Of a DNA stretch of 64,000 nucleotides, positions 18,951 to 28,627 are shown one piece after another. Made by a program: the position numbers and the translations under genes. The DNA comes from an uncultured Colwellia sp. GTDB taxonomy: Bacteria; Pseudomonadota; Gammaproteobacteria; Enterobacterales; Alteromonadaceae. The notes beneath the pieces were generated by a model. That model was not told where the DNA came from. It saw only the letters and a list, made by a program, of their open reading frames with translations, and ran no database searches. The DNA is taken from positions 126,001 to 190,000 of the forward strand of contig CAJXQI010000002.1 in the NCBI GenBank assembly GCA_913058395.1. Reading direction: 5' to 3'. How positions within the stretch are numbered: the stretch's first letter is position 1; each line of letters begins with the position of its first letter.

Positions 18951-21290
18951 GTGAGCCAATTTGCCATCACATCAGGTCGTTGTTTCCCGCTTGGCGCGAG
19001 TTTTATCTCTAGCGATCAACTAAACGCAAGCGAAGAAAACGACGGCGGTACTAACTTTGCGCTATTTTCTGCTCATGCTGAAAAGGTCGAGTTATGCTTG
19101 TTTGATGAAAATGGTGAAAACGAAATACAGCGCTTAGAGTTGCCTGAATATACTGATGATATATTTCATGGTTTTGTTGCAGGTATCAAACCCGGCGCAC
19201 TATATGGCTATCGTGTTTACGGCCCGTTTGAACCACATAATGGTCATCGCTTTAATCCAGCGAAACTACTACTCGACCCCTATGCAAAAGCATTACATGG
19301 TGAAGTTAAAAATTCACCTCTACATTATGCTTACCAAAAAAGTCTTGATGACGGAAAATCGCAAAAGTGTCCGCAGCAAGATCTCACTTTAGATCTTCAC
19401 GACAATGCCAAGGTGATGCCTAAATGTATTGTTGTTGACGCAAACATTGTTAAACCTTGTAAAACCTATCCACAAGTTCGCCAACGCGACAGCATACTTT
19501 ATGAAATGCATGTTAAAGGTTTTACTGCCCAGCACCCAAATGTACCAGTTGAATTAAAAGGAACTTTTGCTGCTTTGGCAGATGAGAACATTATTGAATA
19601 CTTGGTTGCGCTCGGTGTTACCAGTATTGAATTAATGCCGGTTCATCAGTTTTTAAACGAAGCATTTATTGAAGAAAAAAATCTCAGTAATTACTGGGGT
19701 TATAATAGCGTGTCATTTTTTACACCGCAGGCAAGTTATTGTTTTGCCAATGGCGCTCTAGAAAGTATCAAAGAATTTAGAGCCATGGTAGAAACGTTTC
19801 ACCAACATGGCATCGAAGTGATCCTTGATGTGGTATACAACCACAGCGCAGAAGGAAACGAGCTTGGGCCAACTTTAAGCTTTAAAGGCATCGATAACGC
19901 CAGCTATTACCGCTTGCAAAGCCAAGACAAACGTTTTTATGAAAACTATTCTGGTTGTGGCAATACCTTAAACATCGCTCAGCCACGAGTAATGCAGCTT
20001 GTAACAGACAGCCTACGTTATTGGGTAGAAACCATGGGTGTTGATGGTTTCCGCTTTGATCTTGCAACAATTCTAGGCCGTGAAGCTCCCCATTTTAATG
20101 CCAACAACCCTTTCTTTAGCGCATTAAAACAAGATCCTATTTTAGCGCAAACGAAATTGATTGCTGAGCCTTGGGATATTGGCCAAGACGGTTACCAACT
20201 TGGCCGTTTTGATAAAAACTGGTTAGAGTGGAACGACAGGTTTAGAGATACTTGCCGACGCTTCTGGCGAGGCGACGCAGGTATTGCGCCTGAGTTTGCC
20301 GCACGTTTACATGGTTCAAGTGATATTTTTGAACAACCGAGCCGCCGCCCTAGCGCTAGCGTGAATTTTATTACCTCTCATGACGGCTTCACGCTTGAAG
20401 ATTTAGTCAGTTATCAAACGCCAAATAACTTAGCCAACGGCGAAAACAATCGCGATGGCCACGGCAGCAACTTTAGCTGTAACTTCGGCCATGAAGGTGA
20501 CTCTGATAACGCAACTATTGTTCGCCTTAGAGCCCGACAAAAACGCAATTTATTAACCACGTTATTCATTTCTCAAGGCACACCTATGCTGCTTGCCGGA
20601 GATGAAATGGGAAACAGCCAACAGGGTAACAACAATGCTTACTGCCAAGACAATGAAATATCTTGGCTTGGCTGGCCTCATTTGGCTGCAGAAAATATCA
20701 ACAAAAATATCAGCTCAAATACCAGCGAAAGAGATGATATCGCGTTTGTTAAACAGCTTATTCAATTAAGAAAACAACACCCGTTGTTGAATCGTAGCCA
20801 TTACCATCATGGCCAACAAATATCGAATAAAACCGGCTTAAAGGATATTGATTGGCTCAATTGCCGTGGTGAAATCATGCAAACGTCTGACTGGCAAGAC
20901 CAAGAAGTTAAATGCTTTGCCATGCTCCTCGCGCAAACTGACGAGCAGTTATCAGAAAATAGCGATAACACCATCCAAGATGATGCATTACTGGTTATTT
21001 TTAATGCTCATCCATGCGAAATAAATTACCAACTACCAGTACTTAATGGTTACTGGCAGCAACTGATTAATACCGCTGATGAGGCAAACGTTTCATCGAC
21101 AAATATAACAAATACTGAGCAAACCAATATTACGGCATCAACAATCACTGTTGCTGCACATAGTTGCGTAGTACTGAGCTTTTTTGGCCCACAATATCAG
21201 CTAAATATTGACTCAACATTACCCGAATCAAAATTGACAAATAATAGCGCTAGCGCGAATCTGCGTAGCGATAAGCAAAGAGAAGCATAG
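18951..21290 (+). CDS. glgX: Glycogen debranching enzyme (isoamylase type)
   Basis: 779 residues with a GTG start at 18951; AGGAG is about 12 bases upstream, inside the end of glgB. CBM48 (TNFALFSAHAEKVELCLFDE) precedes a GH13 barrel with DVVYNHSAEGNELGPTLSF, the nucleophile block VDGFRFDLATILGRE, IAEPWDIG and VNFITSHDGFTLEDLVSY. These are diagnostic of GlgX/isoamylase, which hydrolyses alpha-1,6 branches of limit dextrins left by GlgP. The C-terminal ~110 residues are longer and richer in Asn/Thr/Ser than usual. One base separates it from malQ. Confidence 0.93.
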   Translation: MSQFAITSGRCFPLGASFISSDQLNASEENDGGTNFALFSAHAEKVELCLFDENGENEIQRLELPEYTDDIFHGFVAGIKPGALYGYRVYGPFEPHNGHRFNPAKLLLDPYAKALHGEVKNSPLHYAYQKSLDDGKSQKCPQQDLTLDLHDNAKVMPKCIVVDANIVKPCKTYPQVRQRDSILYEMHVKGFTAQHPNVPVELKGTFAALADENIIEYLVALGVTSIELMPVHQFLNEAFIEEKNLSNYWGYNSVSFFTPQASYCFANGALESIKEFRAMVETFHQHGIEVILDVVYNHSAEGNELGPTLSFKGIDNASYYRLQSQDKRFYENYSGCGNTLNIAQPRVMQLVTDSLRYWVETMGVDGFRFDLATILGREAPHFNANNPFFSALKQDPILAQTKLIAEPWDIGQDGYQLGRFDKNWLEWNDRFRDTCRRFWRGDAGIAPEFAARLHGSSDIFEQPSRRPSASVNFITSHDGFTLEDLVSYQTPNNLANGENNRDGHGSNFSCNFGHEGDSDNATIVRLRARQKRNLLTTLFISQGTPMLLAGDEMGNSQQGNNNAYCQDNEISWLGWPHLAAENINKNISSNTSERDDIAFVKQLIQLRKQHPLLNRSHYHHGQQISNKTGLKDIDWLNCRGEIMQTSDWQDQEVKCFAMLLAQTDEQLSENSDNTIQDDALLVIFNAHPCEINYQLPVLNGYWQQLINTADEANVSSTNITNTEQTNITASTITVAAHSCVVLSFFGPQYQLNIDSTLPESKLTNNSASANLRSDKQREA

Positions 21291-21291
21291 A

Positions 21292-23526
21292 ATGAATTTA
21301 ATTGAGAAACTTGCAGAGCTCGTTGGTTTTCATCCGACATACATTAACTCATATGGTGAACAAGTTTACGCCAAAGATGAGGCGAGACACTCGTTACTTA
21401 ACGCTATGGGTTACGACCTTTCATCTGATGAAAAAATCAGTACTAGCATTGTCGAGTTAGAGCAAGCCACATGGCGCAACCTGCTACCACCAGCACACAT
21501 TGCTAAACTTGAAGCACAGCAACACCATATTACCATTAGCCTTGCTGATGCAGATATCGAACAACTTAGCTGGGAAATCAGTTTAGAGTCTGGTGAAAAA
21601 GTTAATGACACGCTTTTACTTTCGCAATTAACGCTTGTAGAGTCTGCAAATTTTGACGGTCATAGCTTTAACAAATATGCATTAGCGTTGCCTACATTAG
21701 CGCAAGGTTATCATCAACTAACACTGCATTACGGTGAGAATACCGCAAGTTGTCCGTTAATTTATGCGCCGCAAACTTGTTATAATCCAGAAGAAGCATC
21801 AGCTGAGAAAATGTGGGGCTATGCCGCACAACTTTATTCTTTAACCAGTAAAGACAATTTAGGCATGGGCGACTTTGGTGATTTAGCTAAACTGGTTGAG
21901 AAATCAGCAGCGCAACAAGCCTCTGCGATTGGTTTAAACCCACTGCATCCTTTATATCAAAATAATCCAGCGCATCGCAGCCCATATTCACCAACGAGTC
22001 GTTGTTTTTTAAACACGCTTTACATTGACGTAAAACAAGTACCAAACTTTGTGTCATGCCAAGCAGCACAAACACGTTTTAATAGTGAAGAAGTACAAAA
22101 CAAAATTGCTTACGCAAAGCAAACTGACTTGATTGACTACCCTGCTGTTGCGGATATTAAATTCGATTTATTAGAAATTTTATATCAAGACTTCATCAGC
22201 GCTGAGCAAAATGAAACGACAGAGTTTTACGACTTTATTGCCAGCCAAGGCGCTGACTTATTGCAACTTGCTACCTTTGAAGCGCTTTATGAACATTTTA
22301 GAAAAACTGACTTCAATGCTTACGGCTGGACAAGTTGGCCAAGCGCTTACCAATCGCCAAATAGCGATGAAGTTAAAACTTTTCAGCAAGAAAATAAAAA
22401 CCGTATTAATTACTTTTGTTTTGTTCAGTGGCTTGCTCACCGTCAATTAAAATCAATTGCCAATAAAGCAACTGAATTGGGCATGCCTGTTGGTTTATAC
22501 CTTGATTTAGCGGTAGGTTGTGATGGCTCAGGTGTTGACGTTTGGTCGGACAAAGACGTTTATGTTGCCGGCGCTGCGGTAGGTGCTCCGCCTGATGCGA
22601 TGAACACATTAGGACAAGATTGGGGCTTAACGCCAATTAACCCCGTTGCCCTACAAAAACAAGGTTACCAACCCTTAGTAAAAGCTTTACGTAGCAATAT
22701 GCAATATGCGGGTGCGTTGCGCATTGATCACATTCTAGGGTTGATGCGCCAATATTGGGTTGCCCCAGGCATGAAAGCTGATGAAGGTGTTTATATCACT
22801 TTCCCACTAGAAGACATTTTACGCATTATTGCGCTAGAATCTCGCCGTAATAACTGCATCGTTATCGGTGAAGATTTAGGAACTGTACCGGACGGTTTTG
22901 GCGAAATAATGGCGCGTGCAGGTTTGTTGTCATACAAAGTATTATTTTTTGAGCGTTGGGATTCAGGTTTCTTTATGCGTCCAGACTTATACCCGGCACA
23001 GTCGATGGTAACGGTATCAACCCATGACTTACCAACGCTTGCCGGTTGGTGGACAGGTAAAGATCTTGAATGGCGTCAAAAGCTAAACCTTTACCCGAAT
23101 GAAGAAATGGGACCAAACGAGCGTAATAGCCGTATTGAAGACCGCCAGTTACTGGTTTCAGCATTAGATGACTTAAATGTTATCGATATGAATAAAGCAC
23201 CAATGCAAGCGCCAGCAAAAATGAATCGTGAACTCGGCTTAGCGATACAAAAATACATGGCACAAGCACCAAGTCATATTCAATTAATTCCATTGGAAGA
23301 TGCTTTAGAGGTTATTGAGCAAGTTAACATTCCAGGCACGATTGATGAACATCCGAATTGGCTACAGAAATTGCCAGTCAGTATTGAAGCGTTTGATCAA
23401 ACAGAATCTGTAACTGATTTAGCGGCGGCGATGAGAACAGCACGTCCTCGCGCATACCCAAGCCACTTGAAAATGCAGTTTCAGAGTTACGCTCGGAAAT
23501 CAGAGCAAGGCACGGCACGCAGGTAA
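21292..23526 (+). CDS. malQ: 4-alpha-glucanotransferase (amylomaltase)
   Basis: 744 residues, GH77. An N-terminal extension domain precedes the barrel, as in long proteobacterial MalQ. Diagnostic blocks are AIGLNPLHPLY, SPYSPTSRCFLN, GLYLDLAVGCDGSGVDVW, ALRIDHILGLMRQYWVA (nucleophile aspartate), VIGEDLGTVPDG (acid/base glutamate) and VSTHDLPTLAGWWTG. It disproportionates maltodextrins. The last ~15 codons (after HLKMQFQ) run into a repeat-like sequence starting about 23495, so the native C-terminus may have been replaced by repeat-derived residues. Its ATG follows the glgX stop by one base. Confidence 0.95.
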   Translation: MNLIEKLAELVGFHPTYINSYGEQVYAKDEARHSLLNAMGYDLSSDEKISTSIVELEQATWRNLLPPAHIAKLEAQQHHITISLADADIEQLSWEISLESGEKVNDTLLLSQLTLVESANFDGHSFNKYALALPTLAQGYHQLTLHYGENTASCPLIYAPQTCYNPEEASAEKMWGYAAQLYSLTSKDNLGMGDFGDLAKLVEKSAAQQASAIGLNPLHPLYQNNPAHRSPYSPTSRCFLNTLYIDVKQVPNFVSCQAAQTRFNSEEVQNKIAYAKQTDLIDYPAVADIKFDLLEILYQDFISAEQNETTEFYDFIASQGADLLQLATFEALYEHFRKTDFNAYGWTSWPSAYQSPNSDEVKTFQQENKNRINYFCFVQWLAHRQLKSIANKATELGMPVGLYLDLAVGCDGSGVDVWSDKDVYVAGAAVGAPPDAMNTLGQDWGLTPINPVALQKQGYQPLVKALRSNMQYAGALRIDHILGLMRQYWVAPGMKADEGVYITFPLEDILRIIALESRRNNCIVIGEDLGTVPDGFGEIMARAGLLSYKVLFFERWDSGFFMRPDLYPAQSMVTVSTHDLPTLAGWWTGKDLEWRQKLNLYPNEEMGPNERNSRIEDRQLLVSALDDLNVIDMNKAPMQAPAKMNRELGLAIQKYMAQAPSHIQLIPLEDALEVIEQVNIPGTIDEHPNWLQKLPVSIEAFDQTESVTDLAAAMRTARPRAYPSHLKMQFQSYARKSEQGTARR

Positions 23527-23740
23527 TGGTTATTCCCTTATCAAGTGCTGCAACGCTGCACTGGTTTTCTAGCTTAGCTCCCGCAGGGCAAGGCGATAAA
23601 GGGTCATCTCCGGCGTTATTGATTTTTACAATGGAACAACCATTCCTTTCAATCAATGTCTTGGTGCTAACCCTTTTTCGATTTGCTGAATCCTGTATTT
23701 TCAAGCGGTTTGGGTATATAACTAAACAAAAACTTAAATA
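23495..23740 (+). repeat. Probable dispersed intergenic repeat after malQ
   Basis: About 245 bp between malQ and the GH13 lipoprotein gene differs in texture from its surroundings: recurring GCAAGGC words, a near-palindrome GTGCTGCAACGCTGCAC (23560-23580), complementary GGTAATGGTTATTCC / GGAACAACCATTCC arms, and an ending GGTTTGGGTATA. From memory, similar sequences recur between genes in Colwellia/Thalassotalea genomes. No second copy lies in this window, so the repeat status is an inference. Small frames within it (e.g. 23526-23741) are probably not genes. Confidence 0.45.
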
Positions 23741-23750
23741 GGATAGATAA

Positions 23751-25604
23751 ATGTATAAAAAAAATAAAATATCTACATTACTGTTTTCAACGGCGATCTC
23801 ACTGAGCTTAATGGCGTGTGAGAACGCCGGCGTCACAGCCAATGAAAGTGAAGCAGCAACTGAAAGTAAAACAGCGATTGAAAGTAAAACAGCGATTGAA
23901 GTTCAAAAGTCGCCAAGTATGGCTAACAAAACAGCTGCAGATTTACCTCATTACCTTGAACGCGATGTGCAAGAAGAAGTATTTTATTTCGTCATGCCTG
24001 ACCGTTTTAACAACGGAAATACTGACAATGACTTAGGCTCAAAAACTCAGCCCATTTCTGCCGGTGGTTTAGATAAAACCCACAAAGGTATGTTCCACGG
24101 TGGCGATATTCAAGGCCTGAAAGATAAACTCCCTTACCTAAAAGAGTTAGGTATTTCAGCTATTTGGTTAACCCCTATTTTGCGTAACCAAGCGATGCAA
24201 GCGGGTAGTTCTGGCTATCATGGCTACTGGGTGTTGGACTTTACCGAAATTGACCCGCATTTAGGCAGCAATGATGATTTAAAAGATCTAATCGACAGCG
24301 CTCATAGCGAAAATATTAAAATCTATTTTGATATTATTACCAACCACACTGCTGATGTTATTAAATACACTGAATGTCATGGTGAAGACGGCTTACAATG
24401 GTTAGTTGAAACTGATAAAGGTTGTCCGTTTAAATCTGTCGCGCAACTAGCAGCAGGTGATAAATACACCACGGTTATTCCAAAAGGCCAAGAACAATTA
24501 AAAACGCCAGCTTGGCTAAACGATACCAAGTATTATCACAACCAAGGTGACTCATTTTGGCAAGGCGAGAGCTCTAAACGAGGTGATTTTGCTGGTCTTG
24601 ATGACGTTAATACTAACGATCCTGAAGTCGTTAAAGGCATGACCGAGATTTTCAAAAACCTGATCACGGAATTTAAACCTGACGGCTTTCGTATTGATAC
24701 CGTAAAACATGTTAATACTGAGTTTTGGGCTGAATTCTCCCCTGCACTGGTTAAACATGCGCAAGCAGAAGGTATTAAAAACTTCTTTATGTTTGGTGAA
24801 GTCTATAGCTTTAGCAGTAAAGAATTGAGTGAATATACCACTGACGGCAATATGCAATCAGTATTAGACTTTGCTTTTCAAAGCGCTATGACACAAAGCT
24901 TGATAGATCAAAAAGGCACCAAAGTATTAGCGACATTATTTGCTAACGACGGTGACTACCTTGATCACGACAGTAACGCAAATCAACTGATGAACTTTAC
25001 CGGTAATCATGACATGGGCCGCTTTGCCTACATGCTACAGCAAAGTAAATTCAACTACAGCGAAGAGCAAAAAATCAAGCGTAGTTTATTGGCTCACGCC
25101 ATGACTTACTTCATGCGCGGCGTGCCAATTATTTACTACGGTGATGAACAAGGTTTTGTTGGTGACGGTGGTGATCAAGCCTCACGTCAAGACATGATGC
25201 CATCACAAGTTGCGAGCTATAATGACGATGATTTGCTAGCAACTGATGCCACAACAGCTGACGATAACTTTGATACTACGCACCCAATTTATCAAAGCTT
25301 TGCAAAATTTGCTGATATTTTTTATCAATATCCGGCGCTACGTCGAGGCGAACAAGCAACAGTATTTCAGGCTGATGACAACAACATTTTTGCCATCACG
25401 CGTACGATTAGCAATGAGCAAACCATGTTAGTGGCTTTTAATGTTGGCGATAGCACTGCAACGGCAAATATTAGCGTTAATGGCAATGAATATAAACAAG
25501 TTGCAGGTAGTAGCAAACTTGCTAAAAATGCCAACTCAGAGAATGGTGAGTTCAGCATTGAAATGCCAGCACTTAGCTTTGCGATATACCAACAAGTGAA
25601 ATAA
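23751..25604 (+). CDS. GH13 alpha-amylase-family lipoprotein
   Basis: 617 residues. A lipoprotein signal ends LSLMAC (lipobox, Cys +1), followed by a Glu/Ala/Thr/Lys linker made from three tandem 18-bp units (23844-23897). The GH13 barrel has FYFVMPDRFNNGNTDND, the nucleophile D316 in DGFRIDTVKH, E350 in FMFGEVYS and D421 in FTGNHDMGRF, so the active site is complete. It also shows GVPIIYYGDEQG and a C-terminal beta domain. Location is probably the periplasmic face of a membrane, or the cell surface, where it would cut imported or external alpha-glucans to feed the symporter and malQ/glgP. Same direction as the glg operon, followed by a strong terminator. Confidence 0.92.
   Translation: MYKKNKISTLLFSTAISLSLMACENAGVTANESEAATESKTAIESKTAIEVQKSPSMANKTAADLPHYLERDVQEEVFYFVMPDRFNNGNTDNDLGSKTQPISAGGLDKTHKGMFHGGDIQGLKDKLPYLKELGISAIWLTPILRNQAMQAGSSGYHGYWVLDFTEIDPHLGSNDDLKDLIDSAHSENIKIYFDIITNHTADVIKYTECHGEDGLQWLVETDKGCPFKSVAQLAAGDKYTTVIPKGQEQLKTPAWLNDTKYYHNQGDSFWQGESSKRGDFAGLDDVNTNDPEVVKGMTEIFKNLITEFKPDGFRIDTVKHVNTEFWAEFSPALVKHAQAEGIKNFFMFGEVYSFSSKELSEYTTDGNMQSVLDFAFQSAMTQSLIDQKGTKVLATLFANDGDYLDHDSNANQLMNFTGNHDMGRFAYMLQQSKFNYSEEQKIKRSLLAHAMTYFMRGVPIIYYGDEQGFVGDGGDQASRQDMMPSQVASYNDDDLLATDATTADDNFDTTHPIYQSFAKFADIFYQYPALRRGEQATVFQADDNNIFAITRTISNEQTMLVAFNVGDSTATANISVNGNEYKQVAGSSKLAKNANSENGEFSIEMPALSFAIYQQVK
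23844..23897 (+). repeat. Three 18-bp tandem units in the lipoprotein linker
   Basis: Units two and three are identical (GAAAGTAAAACAGCGATT); unit one differs at a few positions. They encode ESEAAT-ESKTAI-ESKTAI. Length variation by whole units would keep the frame. Confidence 0.8.
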
Positions 25605-25625
25605 TCACAAATAGAAAAACTTATC

Positions 25626-25660
25626 AAGCCCATTGCTAGTTATTAGTGATGGGCTTTTTT
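25626..25660 (+). terminator. Rho-independent terminator of the alpha-glucan locus
   Basis: AAGCCCAT...ATGGGCTT stem extended inward by CTA/TAG with two wobble pairs, followed by TTTTTT. It lies 21 bp after the GH13 lipoprotein stop. Confidence 0.85.
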
Positions 25661-26049
25661 ATTGCTCCCTTATGCTGACTTAACCCCACCCAAATTCAGT
25701 ATAACTAGCCCTTTTTAAACTATTTCATTGCCATTTTCTTTAGTTAACTTTTTTGTATTTACTCTGCTATTTATCAAATAATTTTGCAGCCTACGCAATT
25801 AATACCTGCCATTTTTAAGTACATATTTGCATTTTACTTTATTTATTATTTCAAAATAATATATTGCATACAATTTACAATATATTTGAATTTGTGTTAC
25901 AAATGTTCGCGTTGATTAAAAATAGAACTTTCAAAATCAATATTTAACGAGCAATAGAAGTTAACCATTGAAAGAAAAAACGTTAACCAACTGAATATAA
26001 ATAACAAAAATAGATACTCATAAAAACAAGAAACACGAGGGAAAGTAAA
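25661..26049. other. AT-rich leader of the M9 lipoprotein gene
   Basis: About 390 bp with no reading frame. It is one of the most AT-rich stretches in the window (runs such as TTTATTATTTCAAAATAATATATTG). A promoter is expected but no specific operator was recognised. Confidence 0.35.
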
Positions 26050-28326
26050 ATGTCTTTTAAAACACTAACGTTAACCAGTGCAATACTGATCGCATTAGCA
26101 GGTTGTGGAGGAAGCGACTCAAAAAAAGCAGAGGTTGAAGTAACCCCGCCAGCCCCAGTTGTTACGCCTGAGCCTGAGGTTGACTATACCAGCGCCGAGG
26201 TTGAAGCAGTTAAACTTGGCGTAGTAAAAACCCATATTAACACGATTGAGGGCGAAGGCGTTTCCTACTATGTTGATGTTGCTGAAGACGCAGAAACCCT
26301 TGTCGTCAGTTTGTTCAGCGGCACTGAAAATAAAGCCTTAGGTGATCCAGATGTTTATGTAAAATTTGAAGAAGCAGCCAGTGCCGGTGAAAATGGTGTA
26401 TTTGACTGTGTTTCTTACAACGGCTCAGATTACAACGAAACTTGTATCATCGATAAACCTGTTGCAGGACGTTATCACATATTCATCGATGCCTATGAAG
26501 GTGGTGATGCAGTTGACGCTTCAATGTTTGCTACCACAGAATTATTTAGCGCCAACATACTTTGTGATGAACCTGTACGTATTCGTGCACAAGCAATGAC
26601 GATGGAAGAGCTTGAACAAGCTTGTGCCGTTATTAGCCAAACTAAACGCGTGTTCGACGAAGTATTGAGCTCAGACATTACGCCTGAATTTCAACAATCC
26701 GTTGAGTTTGATCTAAACGAAGTTACCAATATCCATATTTTCGAAAGCTTATCTAATCATGCTTCGTGGGCTGAACACCTTTTTGAGACCAGCAATACTA
26801 GTGGTATTTACTTCGAAACTAGCCCTACAGACTGGTGGCATAGTTCAGACATACTCACCTTTAACGCCCTAGAATGGAGTGATGGCCGCACGGTTATTCG
26901 TTCACTTAATCATGAATATATTCATGCATTAGATGGCAGATACAACAAAGAAGGTGGTTACAAAAGTAGCATGGGCTGGTGGAGTGAAGGCCTTGCGGAA
27001 TACTTAAGTACCTTCTACCAATTACCTTATACTCGCGTAACAACGGCTAGTAGTGATAATCCGTATACCTTGGCAGAAATATTTGCTGGTGACGCTAACT
27101 ACTACACGTGGGGACAACTTGCTGTTGCCTTTTTAATTGAATCGCACCCTGAACTAGTCAACCAAATGCTAGTACACATGCGCGCTGGCGAATGGACTGA
27201 ATTTGATGCCCTACTTGCCACAATTGCTAGCGATAACCAAAGCGAATTTGAAACATGGTCAACTACCACGCTACCTGAACAATTTAAGGAAAGCGTTGAA
27301 ACATTAACTTTAGGTGACTATCAACAAATTAATGGTCGTGGCGGCTGGTTATTCTCGGTTGACGTACCTCCAGGATTAGAAGCCGTTAGTTTTGCCACTA
27401 GTGGTGGCTCAGGTAATGTTGATATGTGGGTAAATAAAGGCGAAGCGATACATCCTGCGCTGACCGATACCTTTACCTGCACATCAATCACTGATGACAG
27501 CAATGAAGAAAAATGTACGTTAACCACACCAGAGTCTGGGAAATATTATGTCGCCATTTCATCTGACTTTGTTGGCTCTGATATTATCGACCTAAATTTT
27601 AGCGCTTGTGCCGGCACCGACTGTGAAGTGATGTTACCTGAGCAATTAGCTGAAGTTGTTGCAACAGAACCTTACCTACCACATTGGCCAGAAAAAGGGA
27701 CTATTGGTACTTGTAGCTTAGGTGAAACTTATTATGACTCAGCCAAGCCAGCACTTGATCTGTCAATTACTAACCCAACTGACAAACTTGTGAAAGTGTA
27801 CTGGTTAAGCCGCAGCTCAGGCGATAAATCAGGTAACTCATACGCCACATTAGCAAAAGACGAAAGCTACACGGCTGACGATTGGGATATTGGTCATCGC
27901 ATCATGCTTACCGATGGTGCAGACAACTGTTTAGGTGTTGCATTATTAAACGATGAAAACAATGGCTTTACCGTCACTGAAGCTATGGTTGAAAATGCGA
28001 TGGACGAAGCGCCACCAGTAGAAATTCCGGAGCCTACCGCTGAAATTGGCAGTTGCGATTTAGCGGTACCTTATACCCGAGGTTCAGGAAATGCACCAGA
28101 TTTACAAGTAGCGAACACCCTAACCACAGCGGTTAAACTATATTGGATCAACAATAACACTGGCGAACCATTACTAAGTAGCGTTTACGCCACCCTTGCA
28201 GAAGGTGAAATTTATACTGAAACATTCTGGGCTGTTGGCGACCGTATGATGGTTACTGATGAAAGTGATACTTGTATTGGTGTACTAGACCTAAATGACA
28301 CTAGTAACATCTTTGTTGTGCAGTAA
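26050..28326 (+). CDS. M9-type (collagenase-like) metallopeptidase lipoprotein with two VHL-like C-terminal repeats
   Basis: 758 residues. The lipoprotein signal ends LIALAGC. A pre-peptidase C-terminal (PPC)-like beta domain lies at about residues 55-160 (ISYYVDVAEDAETLVVSLF type). The peptidase core has H288-E-Y-I-H292 in SLNHEYIHALDGRY and a third ligand E313 in WWSEGLAEYLS, the pattern of M9 bacterial collagenases. A second PPC-like domain spans about 415-520 (GGWLFSVDVPPGLEAVSFATSG). Two tandem repeats of ~85 residues follow (about 555-640 and 670-758): IGTCSLGETY.../IGSCDLAVPY..., VKVYWLSRSSGD.../VKLYWINNNTGE..., SYATLAKDESY/VYATLAEGEIY. The repeats resemble the VHL beta domain. Probably a surface or secreted protease for proteinaceous marine matter. 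Confidence 0.87.
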   Translation: MSFKTLTLTSAILIALAGCGGSDSKKAEVEVTPPAPVVTPEPEVDYTSAEVEAVKLGVVKTHINTIEGEGVSYYVDVAEDAETLVVSLFSGTENKALGDPDVYVKFEEAASAGENGVFDCVSYNGSDYNETCIIDKPVAGRYHIFIDAYEGGDAVDASMFATTELFSANILCDEPVRIRAQAMTMEELEQACAVISQTKRVFDEVLSSDITPEFQQSVEFDLNEVTNIHIFESLSNHASWAEHLFETSNTSGIYFETSPTDWWHSSDILTFNALEWSDGRTVIRSLNHEYIHALDGRYNKEGGYKSSMGWWSEGLAEYLSTFYQLPYTRVTTASSDNPYTLAEIFAGDANYYTWGQLAVAFLIESHPELVNQMLVHMRAGEWTEFDALLATIASDNQSEFETWSTTTLPEQFKESVETLTLGDYQQINGRGGWLFSVDVPPGLEAVSFATSGGSGNVDMWVNKGEAIHPALTDTFTCTSITDDSNEEKCTLTTPESGKYYVAISSDFVGSDIIDLNFSACAGTDCEVMLPEQLAEVVATEPYLPHWPEKGTIGTCSLGETYYDSAKPALDLSITNPTDKLVKVYWLSRSSGDKSGNSYATLAKDESYTADDWDIGHRIMLTDGADNCLGVALLNDENNGFTVTEAMVENAMDEAPPVEIPEPTAEIGSCDLAVPYTRGSGNAPDLQVANTLTTAVKLYWINNNTGEPLLSSVYATLAEGEIYTETFWAVGDRMMVTDESDTCIGVLDLNDTSNIFVVQ

Positions 28327-28387
28327 GTTTTATATCATTAAAAATACTGAAAATTCGTGAAATTAGTACGTTGATTTAGTAATAACC

Positions 28388-28424
28388 AAAGGCAATAAAT
28401 GTAGTGCATTTATCGCCTTTTTTT
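28388..28424 (+). terminator. Rho-independent terminator of the M9 lipoprotein gene
   Basis: AAAGGC-A-ATAAATG / CATTTAT-C-GCCTTT with a short loop and seven T residues, about 60 bp after the stop. Confidence 0.85.
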
Positions 28425-28627
28425 ATGCAAATTACTGATGTATAGATTTATCACACCATACTGCAATCTAAGTAATGCTTTTCGTTTACATCCAATCAAA
28501 TAATATATTCATTTAACCTTTCTAATATGTTGAAACTATGAAAATATTAAGTAATTAGTAATCAAAATAATGGTTCGGTCAATACCGATTAGTCGCCATT
28601 ATAGAATGTCAGGTGTAAAAATTCGCC

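Noticed and set aside
23378-23842. 154-residue minus-strand frame opposite malQ and the lipoprotein
   Set aside because: It overlaps two solid genes and the intergenic repeat, with no RBS or family resemblance.
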